23,985 nucleotides of DNA, taken from SZUA-430 sp964638635 (lineage in GTDB: Bacteria > Pseudomonadota > Alphaproteobacteria > Micropepsales > Micropepsaceae). The DNA lies in assembly GCA_964638635.1 (NCBI GenBank), contig CAZXAQ010000062.1, forward strand, positions 1-23,985. Direction: 5' to 3'. The position numbers and the translations under genes were made by a program. This document shows positions 7,052 to 14,049 of this stretch, piece after piece. Every line of letters begins with the position of its first letter. The first letter of the stretch is position 1. The notes under the pieces were generated by a model, which was given only the letters and a program-made list of their open reading frames with translations, was not told where the DNA came from and ran no database searches.

Positions 7052-8314
7052 ATGGGCGACGCAGCGATCCACACAAGGCAACAGGACGCGCGGGCGCGCG
7101 CCTACGCGACGCCGCTGGCGGACTTACATCCCGGCGACCCGGACCTGTTCCGCACCGACACGCATTGGCCGTACTTCGAACGCCTGCGCGCGGAAGACCC
7201 GGTGCATTGGTGCCACGAGAGCGAGTTCGGCCCGTACTGGTCGGTGACGAAGTATCACGACATCATGGCGGTCGACACGAACCATCAGGTGTTCTCCTCG
7301 GAAGCGGCATTGGGCGGCATCACCATTCGCGACGCGCGGCCGGACCTGCGCCGGCCGAGTTTCATCGCCATGGACCCGCCGAAGCACGACGTGCAACGCA
7401 AAGCGGTGAGCCCGATCGTCTCGCCTGCAAACCTCGCACAAATGGAACCGATCATCCGCGAGCGCGCGACGAAAATCCTGGATGCACTGCCAATCGGCGA
7501 GACATTCGACTGGGTCGATCGGGTGTCGATCGAACTCACGACACAGATGCTCGCAACCCTGTTCGACTTCCCGTTCGAGGAGCGCCGCAAACTCACGCAT
7601 TGGTCCGACATCGCCACAACGCTGCCGATCAAGGGCGGCCTGGTCGAAACCGAGGAAGAGCGCCAGGCGGAGCTGATGCAATGCCTCGCCTATTTCACGC
7701 GGCTCTGGAACGAGCGCGTGAACGAGCCGCCGCGCGGCGATCTGATTTCAATGATGGCGCACAGCGACGCGACGCGGAACATGTCGCCCGACGAATATCT
7801 CGGCAACGTCATCCTGCTCATCGTCGGCGGCAACGACACGACGCGCAATTCGATTTCGGGCGGCGTGCTCGCGCTCAATCAAAATCCGGCCGAGTACGAC
7901 AAGCTGCGCGCCAATCCCGACCTGATCCCGAACATGGTGCCGGAAGTTATCCGCTGGCAAACGCCACTGGCACACATGCGCCGCACGGCGCTGTCCGACA
8001 TCGCGCTCGGCAACAAGACGATCAAGAAGGGCGACAAAGTCGTGATGTGGTACGTCTCGGGCAACCGCGACGGCGACGTGATCGAAAACCCCAACGCCTT
8101 CATCATCGACCGCGAACGCGCGCGCCAGCATTTGTCGTTCGGCTTCGGCATCCACCGCTGCGTCGGCAACCGCCTGGCCGAATTGCAGCTCAAAATCGTC
8201 TGGGAAGAAATCATGAAACGCTGGCGCTTCGTCGAAGTCGTCGGCGAACCCAAACGGGTCCGCTCAAGCTTCGTGAAGGGCTACGAGACCCTGCCGGTGC
8301 GGATACACAAATAG
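7052..8314 (+). CDS. Cytochrome P450, CYP153-like alkane/fatty-acid terminal hydroxylase
   Basis: A 420-residue soluble bacterial P450. The I-helix oxygen-activation motif is GGNDTT (259-264), the K-helix ExxR is EVIR (298-301), and the heme loop is FGFGIHRCVG with Cys370 as thiolate ligand. The stretches LLIVGGNDTTRNSISGG, WQTPLAHMRRTAL, SGNRD and GNRLAELQLKIVWEE are the segments I know from CYP153 enzymes, which hydroxylate the terminal carbon of n-alkanes, alcohols or fatty acids. I chose ATG 7052 because GGGAAGG (7037-7043) sits 8 nt upstream; the frame also opens at a TTG at 7007 with no such site. CYP153 needs a ferredoxin and ferredoxin reductase, and neither is in this window. Exact chain-length preference cannot be read from sequence. 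Confidence 0.93.
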   Translation: MGDAAIHTRQQDARARAYATPLADLHPGDPDLFRTDTHWPYFERLRAEDPVHWCHESEFGPYWSVTKYHDIMAVDTNHQVFSSEAALGGITIRDARPDLRRPSFIAMDPPKHDVQRKAVSPIVSPANLAQMEPIIRERATKILDALPIGETFDWVDRVSIELTTQMLATLFDFPFEERRKLTHWSDIATTLPIKGGLVETEEERQAELMQCLAYFTRLWNERVNEPPRGDLISMMAHSDATRNMSPDEYLGNVILLIVGGNDTTRNSISGGVLALNQNPAEYDKLRANPDLIPNMVPEVIRWQTPLAHMRRTALSDIALGNKTIKKGDKVVMWYVSGNRDGDVIENPNAFIIDRERARQHLSFGFGIHRCVGNRLAELQLKIVWEEIMKRWRFVEVVGEPKRVRSSFVKGYETLPVRIHK

Positions 8315-8343
8315 TCCGCTATCCCCTTGCGGGAGAGCGAAAC

Positions 8344-8658
8344 TTACTCCGCGCTTGGCCAGGGTCCCATCGGGAACGGCGGCTCTTCGCGTTGCATCGC
8401 GACATAGGCGAGGCACTGCCCCACATAGCGCGCGCACGACGCGACGAAGCGTTGGAAGTCGGGTTGTGCTTCGCGGCTGATCGCAACGAAAATCCAAAGC
8501 ACGGCCGCGGCGACGATCGTCACCCAAAACGCGACCCAACCCAAGAATCCGAACAAGACGGACATCAACAACCGCTGCCACGGAAACTCCCGTGCGCCCT
8601 CGATCTGGCGCGGCGGCTCGTTGCCGGCGTTGTAGGAAGCATCGCTTTGGTCAGCCAT
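8344..8658 (-). CDS. DUF4389 family membrane protein
   Basis: A 104-residue protein matching the DUF4389 pattern: a polar N-terminus, one long hydrophobic segment at about 31-60, then an amphipathic helix (DFQRFVASCARYVGQCLAYV) and a conserved-looking end, EEPPFPMGPWP. It is an inner-membrane protein of unknown role. The ATG at 8658 is preferred over an upstream in-frame ATG at 8694 because GGAGG lies about 8 nt before it. It is convergent with the P450 gene, 29 bp apart, with no strong terminator between. Confidence 0.8.
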   Translation of the reverse strand: MADQSDASYNAGNEPPRQIEGAREFPWQRLLMSVLFGFLGWVAFWVTIVAAAVLWIFVAISREAQPDFQRFVASCARYVGQCLAYVAMQREEPPFPMGPWPSAE

Positions 8659-8742
8659 GGCTTGGGGCCTCCGAATCGCCGCACATCGCGACAAGGCGAA
8701 AGATGGGGACCTCTCACCCCGCGATCAAGACCGCGCGACGGG

Positions 8743-9444
8743 TTAACTGATCCAGCTTCGCCGCCGGTCGAACAGCGGAAAGATCAGGAGGCCGGTGAAG
8801 AACCCGCCCAAATGGGCCTCCCAAGCCACCGCCGTGCCGAAGCCTTCCGGCGTCAAACCGGTGACGCCGAGCGCCACGTTGAGCACCACCCACACCGCCG
8901 ACGTCACGAGCACCGGCCGGCTGAACAGCGGCAACCGCGCCGGTGGCCACACAAGCTGTGCGTGCGGATTGACGAAAATGAACCGGAACGCAGCGCCCAT
9001 CAGCCCAGAGACGGCGCCCGACACCCCGACCACCGGCACCGGCGATCCCCAGTGGAAATAGAGGTGCGTGAACGCAGCGCCGAGCGCCGTCAGCAACGAC
9101 AGCGTCAAGAACCGCGCCGTACCGACGCGACGCGCGACGGCAGTCGCGAAGATCAGGAACCAAACCGAGTTGAAGATCAGATGCGTGAAGTCGCCGTGCA
9201 GAAACGCATAGGTGATGAGTTGGGCGCTAAGGTGCAGCGAGTGCGCGAACGTTCCCTGCCCCACCGCCGCCATCTGGCTCGGGATCAACGCATAGTTCTC
9301 GATCAGATAGTCGTACTGTTGCTCGCTCAAGAACTGCGAGGCGATATGGATCAAGACGAACGCCGCGATGAACATCGTCACCACCCGCGGCGACCGCAGG
9401 ATCGGCTCGTTCGACTCGTCCCACGGCGCGCGCGGACCCAGCAT
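8743..9444 (-). CDS. Rhomboid-family intramembrane serine protease
   Basis: A 233-residue six- to seven-helix membrane protein with the rhomboid catalytic pattern: HxxxN at H88-N92 (HLIFN), the nucleophile Ser142 in GVSG, and His211 in the last part (AHLGGFFTG). The dyad is intact, so it should cleave substrates within or near the membrane; substrates are unknown. The start at 9444 shares one base with the stop of the upstream isomerase gene (TGATG), which implies translational coupling; the longer upstream frame is only a shadow of that gene. The 84-bp gap to the DUF4389 gene downstream on the same strand suggests these genes could be co-transcribed. Confidence 0.9.
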   Translation of the reverse strand: MLGPRAPWDESNEPILRSPRVVTMFIAAFVLIHIASQFLSEQQYDYLIENYALIPSQMAAVGQGTFAHSLHLSAQLITYAFLHGDFTHLIFNSVWFLIFATAVARRVGTARFLTLSLLTALGAAFTHLYFHWGSPVPVVGVSGAVSGLMGAAFRFIFVNPHAQLVWPPARLPLFSRPVLVTSAVWVVLNVALGVTGLTPEGFGTAVAWEAHLGGFFTGLLIFPLFDRRRSWIS

Positions 9445-10052
9445 CAGCGCCCGCGCACCAAGGCCGCTTCGACCAGTGGCAAACGGTCGTTGCCGAAATA
9501 CATGTCGGCGCGGTCGACGAACATGGTCGGCGACCCGAACCCTCCGCGCCCGATCAGCTCGTCGGTGTTCGCACGCAACCGCGCCTTCAACGCCGGCTCT
9601 TCGATGCGCTTCAAAAAGTCGTCCGGATCGTAACCGAAACGCGCGATGATCGGCTTCAAGACCTCGGCCTGACTGATGTCCTCCAGATCGCCCCAATACG
9701 CTTGGAACAAGGCCGTCGCGTAGGGCACCAGCTTCCCGTCATCGAGCGCGATCAACGCCCCGCGCATCGCCTTGACCGAATTCACCGGAAACACCGGCGG
9801 CCGCCCGATCTCAATGCCGACGAACCGCGCCCAGTCCTCAAGATCCTTCGCATAGTACTTGCCCTTGCGCGGATCGGGTTTCGCACGCCGCTCATAAACG
9901 TCCTGATTGACCTCATTGAACACGCCGCCGACGAGGATCGGTTTCCAAACGACCTCCGCCCGCGTGCGCTTGATGACGTCGTGAATCCGCGTAAACGCGA
10001 GATACGTCCACGGCGAGGAGCAGTCGAAGAAAAACTCGAGACGTCTGGTCAT
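9444..10052 (-). CDS. DsbA-family 2-hydroxychromene-2-carboxylate isomerase-like protein
   Basis: A 202-residue thioredoxin-fold protein of the HCCA isomerase / kappa-GST group. FFFDCSSPWTYLA carries the conserved SPxxYL, with Ser13 at the position of the catalytic serine known in NahD; GGFGSPTMFVDR and MYFGNDRL near the end are the cis-Pro loop and C-terminal signature. The family isomerises hydroxychromene carboxylate in naphthalene-type degradation using glutathione, but many members have other, unknown thiol-dependent roles, and no aromatic-ring genes are nearby. The gene overlaps the rhomboid gene by one base (TGATG). Only a weak Shine-Dalgarno (GGAC) is seen. The upstream flank is the nested repeat at 10091-10395. 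Confidence 0.87.
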   Translation of the reverse strand: MTRRLEFFFDCSSPWTYLAFTRIHDVIKRTRAEVVWKPILVGGVFNEVNQDVYERRAKPDPRKGKYYAKDLEDWARFVGIEIGRPPVFPVNSVKAMRGALIALDDGKLVPYATALFQAYWGDLEDISQAEVLKPIIARFGYDPDDFLKRIEEPALKARLRANTDELIGRGGFGSPTMFVDRADMYFGNDRLPLVEAALVRGR

Positions 10053-10090
10053 GTGTGCGTGTCAGTCCGAAATCAAAAACCAAATAAGTT

Positions 10091-10395
10091 CGTCATGGCC
10101 GGGCTTGACCCGGCCACCCAGGGGGCTCGCTCCAACGCCGCAAGGGTTCACCACAAAGCCACGAAGCCCACGAAGGAACTCTGCCTGAGGATCCTCACGC
10201 AAAGTCGCGAAGCTCGATGCCGCAGAACGATCTCAATGTCAGAACGCCGCTTCGCAGAAAGAGATGGCAACATCTTTCGCACCTTCGCGTCTTCGCGTGA
10301 AACTCCTTCTTTGTTTACTTCGTGCCTTTGTGGTGAACCTTAGCAACGCTTGTGCGAAACCCCTGGGTGGCCGGGTCAAACCCGGCCATGACGAG
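10091..10395. repeat. Nested palindromic repeat: GGCCGGG shell around octamer-type arms
   Basis: Fills the 348-bp gap between the isomerase start and the acyl-CoA dehydrogenase stop. Outer shell: CGTCATGGCCGGG...CCCGGCCACCCAGGG at 10091-10125 is mirrored by CCCTGGGTGGCCGGG...CCCGGCCATGACG at 10361-10394. Middle shell: GGTTCACCACAAAG at 10145 pairs with CTTTGTGGTGAACC at 10326-10339. Inner shell: CTCACGCAAAGTCGCGAAG at 10194-10212 pairs imperfectly with CTTCGCGTCTTCGCGTGA at 10283-10300. The outer arm is itself a small palindrome (GGCCGGG-CTTGA-CCCGGCC). No ORF is inside. The outer right end is 6 bp from the acyl-CoA dehydrogenase stop codon, so it may end or stabilise that transcript. Confidence 0.88.
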
Positions 10396-10400
10396 AAATT

Positions 10401-11594
10401 TTACAGCCCCAACACTTGCTTCGCGATCACGTTCTTCTGAATCTCCTCTGTCCCGCCTTCGATCGTGTTCGCGCGTTGGCGCGCGTAGAGCGGCATCGCG
10501 GTCTTGGCATACCCCGGGCCGATCGGCGGCTGGTTCCAGCCCGTTTCGAACTGCTCCAACACCCACGGCGACGAGTAGTACCCGACCGCCTCCAGCATCA
10601 ACTCGCTGAGCGCCTGGCTGATGAACGTGCCTTTCGACTTTAAGATCGCCCCGCCATTGCCGGCCGAACCCGTGCGTGCTTCGAACAGCACGCGCTGGTT
10701 GGTCACCCGCAACGCCTCAAGCTCCACCTCGATCGCCGCCAGCTTCGAACGGAAGTCGCTTTCGTCGATGATCCCCTGCCCGTTCGACAACTCCTTCGCG
10801 CCGATCTCTTTCAACCGCTTCACCAGCTTCGTCGACTGCGCGATCTGCGCGATCAGCGCCCGTTCGTTGCCGAGCAGATACTTCGCATAGGTCCACCCCT
10901 TGTTCTCTTCGCCGATTCGGTTGTCGAGCGGCACCTCGACATTGTCGAACCGGATCTCGTTCAAGATGTGCGACCCGTCGATCGTGATGATCGGCCGGTG
11001 GCTGATCCCCTTCGTCTTCATGTCGATGAGAAGGACGGTGATCCCTTCCTGCGTCTTGCCCTCGGTCGAGGTGCGCACGAGCGCGAACATCCAATCGGCC
11101 TTGTGGCCATAGGAGTTCCAAATCTTCATCCCGTTGACGACGTACTTGTCGTCCTGCTTCACGGCCATCGTGCGCAGCGTCGCGAGATCCGACCCCGCGT
11201 TCGGCTCCGAATAACCCTGGCACCACAGATGCTCGCCGCTGACGGCAGGCGGCAGGAAGCGCGCCTTCTGCTCCGGCGTGCCGAACGCCTGGATCACCGG
11301 CCCGACCATCTTCACGGCAAACGGAGAAAGCGGCGGACAGCCCGCCATCGCCATCTCTTCCTCCCAAATGTACTGGCGCGAGTGATCCCAACCGCAGCCG
11401 CCATGTTCCTTCGGCCAGCCCGGCGCGCCCCAACCGTGCGCGGCGAGCACCTTGTGCCAACGCTGCCCGTCCTCGACGGTCAGCCGCAAGCCGGCGTCCG
11501 ACTTGTCCTTCAAATCCTTCGGGAGATTCTTCGCAATGAACGACCGCACCTCTTCGCGAAAGGCGCGGTCGGATGACGTTTCCCGTAAATCCAT
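10401..11594 (-). CDS. Acyl-CoA dehydrogenase
   Basis: A 397-residue FAD flavoenzyme that introduces the alpha-beta double bond into an acyl-CoA and passes electrons to ETF. The N-terminal helical domain carries GWGAPGWPKEHGG; the beta domain has WCQGYSEPNAGSDLA (residues 124-138), the acyl-CoA dehydrogenase signature; the C-terminal domain ends with RANTIEGGTEEIQKN, where Glu379 is the likely catalytic base. Length is standard. The ATG at 11594 has GGAG (11603-11606) 8 nt upstream and starts directly at the family N-terminus; an upstream in-frame start at 11666 would add an unrelated 24 residues. Members of this subgroup act on long-chain, branched, dicarboxylic or steroid side-chain CoAs, so the substrate is open. 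The gene is followed by the nested repeat. Confidence 0.92.
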   Translation of the reverse strand: MDLRETSSDRAFREEVRSFIAKNLPKDLKDKSDAGLRLTVEDGQRWHKVLAAHGWGAPGWPKEHGGCGWDHSRQYIWEEEMAMAGCPPLSPFAVKMVGPVIQAFGTPEQKARFLPPAVSGEHLWCQGYSEPNAGSDLATLRTMAVKQDDKYVVNGMKIWNSYGHKADWMFALVRTSTEGKTQEGITVLLIDMKTKGISHRPIITIDGSHILNEIRFDNVEVPLDNRIGEENKGWTYAKYLLGNERALIAQIAQSTKLVKRLKEIGAKELSNGQGIIDESDFRSKLAAIEVELEALRVTNQRVLFEARTGSAGNGGAILKSKGTFISQALSELMLEAVGYYSSPWVLEQFETGWNQPPIGPGYAKTAMPLYARQRANTIEGGTEEIQKNVIAKQVLGL

Positions 11595-11669
11595 GGCGGC
11601 GGCTCCGAAAGTGCGTTCGGAGCAACCTACCGGCAGAGCGTTCCGGCTGTCACCTGAAGATCGCAAAAC

Positions 11670-12218
11670 TTAGGCCGAGCGCCGCAAAACCTTACGGATT
11701 TTGGCGTCGGCTTCCGGCCCGAGGTTAAACCAGGCGGTTTTGCCGCCGCGGCTCGAGTCGATGATGAAGAGCCCATCGTGCGACCCCAAGAACTGGACCA
11801 ACTCGTTGCGCACCGTGCCGACGGTCCGATCCGTGTGCAGCAACCAGGTTTGCGAGCTGAGGCGGTAGCTGTCGCCGAGCTTGGCGATCGCCGCCTCGAA
11901 CCCGGCCGGCCCCGAGCGCAGATCGGCGATAACGACGAGGTTCGCGAATGATGTATCCGCACCCGTGTCCGCAGCGGGCAGCTTCTTCTCGAACGTGGAT
12001 TTCACGAAGAGCTGACCAAGCACGGGATCGTCGATCGCCGTGATCCAGGGCCCCTGCTCGTCCGCCTGCACGATCGAATGCGGCGCGATGCGCCCTTCCG
12101 CGGCAAATGCCCTGATCTGGTGCCCGGTATAGGGGCCATAGACCTGGCCGCTGACGTTGATACGCCAGGTTCCGCTGAAGGCTTCATTGGCAAATGCGGC
12201 AAGCGACATGAGGCTCAT
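11670..12218 (-). CDS. GYF_2-domain protein with SinR/Cas2-like C-terminal domain
   Basis: A 182-residue two-domain protein. Residues about 17-64 resemble the GYF_2 domain (WRINVSGQVYGPYTGHQI, then GRIAPHSIV and GPWITAI), a small fold thought to bind peptides. Residues about 92-168 read as a ferredoxin-like domain close to SinR/Cas2-like proteins: strand NLVVIADL, helix GFEAAIAKLG, then SSQTWLLHTDRTVGTVRNEL and HDGLFIIDSS, a typical pattern of TW-hh-T and D-hhhh. The Cas2-like reading is by eye and carries no CRISPR implication; there is no array or cas gene here. Start choice is weak: ATG 12218 or 12209, neither with a good Shine-Dalgarno. It is divergent from the enoyl-CoA hydratase gene (83 bp) and 75 bp upstream of the acyl-CoA dehydrogenase start on the same strand. 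Confidence 0.7.
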   Translation of the reverse strand: MSLMSLAAFANEAFSGTWRINVSGQVYGPYTGHQIRAFAAEGRIAPHSIVQADEQGPWITAIDDPVLGQLFVKSTFEKKLPAADTGADTSFANLVVIADLRSGPAGFEAAIAKLGDSYRLSSQTWLLHTDRTVGTVRNELVQFLGSHDGLFIIDSSRGGKTAWFNLGPEADAKIRKVLRRSA

Positions 12219-12301
12219 CCGGGTTTGTGCCGCCGTACGTGGCGGGTTAACAACCTCTTACGCAGGAACTGTGCCATTCCCGAACTGAGACAGGAGAAAC
12301 C

Positions 12302-13087
12302 ATGACCACCCACGAATTCTGCAAGGTCGAGCGCGAGGGCCGCTTAACGATCGTGACCATGAACCGTCCCGATGTGATGAACGCGATCCATCCCCCGGCC
12401 AATTTTGAACTGGCCAAGGTCTTCGACGAATTCGCAAAAGACCCCGATCAGTGGGTGGCGATCATCACCGGCGCGGGCACCAAGGCGTTCAGCGCCGGCA
12501 ACGACTTGAAGTATCAAGCAGCCGGCAATCCGATCACCGTGCCGCCCACGGGCTTCGCGGGCCTCACCTCGCGCTTCGATCTGACGAAGCCGGTGATCGC
12601 GGCGGTCAACGGCCTCGCCATGGGCGGCGGCTTCGAGATCGCACTCGCCTGCGATCTCATCGTGGCCGCCGACACCGCGATGTTCGCGCTCCCCGAGCCC
12701 CGCGTGGGCCTCGCGGCCCTCGCCGGCGGTCTGCACCGCCTGCCGCGCGAAATTGGTTTGAAGAAAGCGCTCGGCATGATCCTCACCGCACGCCGCGTGA
12801 CCGCGGCGGAAGGCAAGGACCTTGGCTTCGTCAACGAAGTCGTCAAATCCGGCGAAGAACTCACCGCCGCGAAGAAACTCGCGGCGACCATTCTCGAATG
12901 CTCGCCGATGTCGATCCGCGCCTCGAAGGAAGCCGTCTATCGCGGCCTCGCCGAAGCCTCACTGCAAGCGGCGATCGAAAACCAGAGCAAATACGAAGCG
13001 ATCCGCGCAATGTTCCGAAGCGAAGACCTCATCGAAGGCCCCATGGCCTTCGCCCAAAAACGCCCACCCCAATGGAAGGGCCGGTAG
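12302..13087 (+). CDS. Enoyl-CoA hydratase/isomerase family (crotonase) protein
   Basis: A 261-residue crotonase-fold enzyme that adds water to 2-enoyl-CoA in beta-oxidation. The two catalytic glutamates of rat enoyl-CoA hydratase (E144, E164, 20 apart) have exact counterparts here: E112 in GGGFE and E132 in LPEPRVGL. The oxyanion-hole segments are FSAGNDLK (around 63-70) and MGGGF. The length matches the family. AGGAG at 12292-12296 is 5 nt before the ATG. It stands as a single gene followed by repeat A2. With both glutamates present a hydratase is favoured over isomerase-only or dehalogenase members; the physiological chain is not known. Confidence 0.92.
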   Translation: MTTHEFCKVEREGRLTIVTMNRPDVMNAIHPPANFELAKVFDEFAKDPDQWVAIITGAGTKAFSAGNDLKYQAAGNPITVPPTGFAGLTSRFDLTKPVIAAVNGLAMGGGFEIALACDLIVAADTAMFALPEPRVGLAALAGGLHRLPREIGLKKALGMILTARRVTAAEGKDLGFVNEVVKSGEELTAAKKLAATILECSPMSIRASKEAVYRGLAEASLQAAIENQSKYEAIRAMFRSEDLIEGPMAFAQKRPPQWKGR

Positions 13088-13092
13088 GAAGA

Positions 13093-13296
13093 TTTCTCAC
13101 GCGAAGCCGCGAAGTCGCGAAAAGAAAGAGAGCCTCACACAATGAAACAATGACACAATGAGAGGCACCTCCTTCTGGCGCGCAGCGCCAATCAGATTTC
13201 GGTTGCGCACTGACGCGCGCGAATGGTCGCCCTTTGTGTCATTGTTTCATTGTGTGAGGCATTCTTCTTCGCGTCTTCGCGGCTTCGCGTGAAACC
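13093..13296. repeat. Long inverted-repeat element, copy A2
   Basis: Second copy of the A-type element, between the convergent hydratase and glycine-zipper genes. Left arm about 13093-13163 (CACGCGAAGCCGCGAAG, then GCCTCACACAATG, AAACAATG, ACACAATG); right arm about 13232-13296 is its imperfect reverse complement, ending GCGGCTTCGCGTGAAACC. The 68-nt core contains TGGCGC-GCA-GCGCCA at 13176-13190 and a second, weaker hairpin at 13198-13223 (TTCG...GCGC / GCGC...CGAA). Compared with A1 the middle octamer reads TT instead of CC on the right arm and AA instead of GG on the left, so pairing is kept. No ORF inside. Confidence 0.85.
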
Positions 13297-13319
13297 GTTT
13301 CGCACCACGGCGGTCGGCA

Positions 13320-13360
13320 AACAAAAACGCCCCTCACCGCTATCCGCGATGAGAGGCGCT
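13320..13360 (-). terminator. Intrinsic terminator of the glycine-zipper gene
   Basis: Read on the minus strand: GCGCCTCTCATCGC, a short loop, GCGGTGAGGGGCG, then TTTTTGTTT. It starts 13 bp after the stop codon. This is a classic stem plus U-tract. Confidence 0.85.
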
Positions 13361-13372
13361 TGTCGCTAAATC

Positions 13373-13870
13373 TCAGTAGCGATCGTCGTAGTAGCGGTCG
13401 TCGTACCGGTCGTCGTAACGATCGTCATACCGGCGATCGTCGTAGTACGGGTCGCGATAGCGATAGCGCTTGTCGCGGCAACCGGCGCCGGCGATCGCGC
13501 TGCCCGCGACGCCGCCGATGATCGCGCCGCCCACGGTCGCAGGCCCACGGCCGTGGCCGCGTCCGGCGTTGTTGCCGATGATGCCGCCCAAGATGCCGCC
13601 GATGATCGCACCGGCCGCGCGGTCACCGCCGCACTTGCGCTGGCGATAGCCGTACTGCGGACCGTAGCCATATTGCGGGCCGTATCCGTACTGCGGACCG
13701 TATCCGTATTGCTGGCCATAGCCGTAACCCGGAGGGGGCGGCGGCGGCGGGCCGTAACCGCCATAGGGCTGGCCGTAATACGGACCATTGTGATTGGCGA
13801 GCGCAGGCGTGGCCGTCGCTCCCACCAAGATCGCAGCCGCAGCCGCGACGGCAACCAACGTCTTCATCAT
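13373..13870 (-). CDS. Secreted glycine-zipper protein with Tyr-rich repeats
   Basis: A 165-residue exported protein. The signal peptide spans residues 1-26 (ends TPALA). It is followed by a poly-Pro run, then tandem YGYGPQ hexapeptides (about residues 50-75), then a glycine-zipper pair (AAGAIIGGILGGIIGNNAG and GGAIIGGVAGSAIAGAG, about 85-130) like the 17-kDa antigen / glycine-zipper 2TM outer-membrane proteins. The tail is built of YDDR repeats (about 142-165). Two cysteines (C80, C131) flank the zipper and could form a disulfide. Likely location is the envelope or outer membrane; function unknown. I start at ATG 13870, with GGAG about 9 nt upstream; the GTG at 13879 overlaps that site. A strong intrinsic terminator follows. 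Confidence 0.85.
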   Translation of the reverse strand: MMKTLVAVAAAAAILVGATATPALANHNGPYYGQPYGGYGPPPPPPPGYGYGQQYGYGPQYGYGPQYGYGPQYGYRQRKCGGDRAAGAIIGGILGGIIGNNAGRGHGRGPATVGGAIIGGVAGSAIAGAGCRDKRYRYRDPYYDDRRYDDRYDDRYDDRYYDDRY

Positions 13871-14049
13871 CTGAGTCACTCTCCATCGTCGCGCTTAGAC
13901 CACGAGCACACCAGGCCCGCTTTTCCGCGCTAACGCCGGGCGGGAAACTGCGACTTGGCGGCTGAACGCTAAATGAACGCACCGTCCGTGGGGACAATCG
14001 CCTCACGGATTCGTGCGAATCCGGTCCAAACTGGCAGGTGGCTCGACCG

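Noticed and set aside
7165..9633. An 822-codon open frame on the plus strand
   Set aside because: It overlaps the P450 in another frame and runs antisense through the DUF4389, rhomboid and isomerase genes; its product is Arg/His-rich low-complexity sequence, typical of a shadow frame in GC-rich DNA.
10053..10400. Insertion sequence
   Set aside because: Inverted repeats are present but no transposase frame, target duplication or suitable length between them.
11670..12218. True Cas2 or other CRISPR protein
   Set aside because: Only a fold-level resemblance in the C-terminal half; no array, cas1 or other cas gene in the window.
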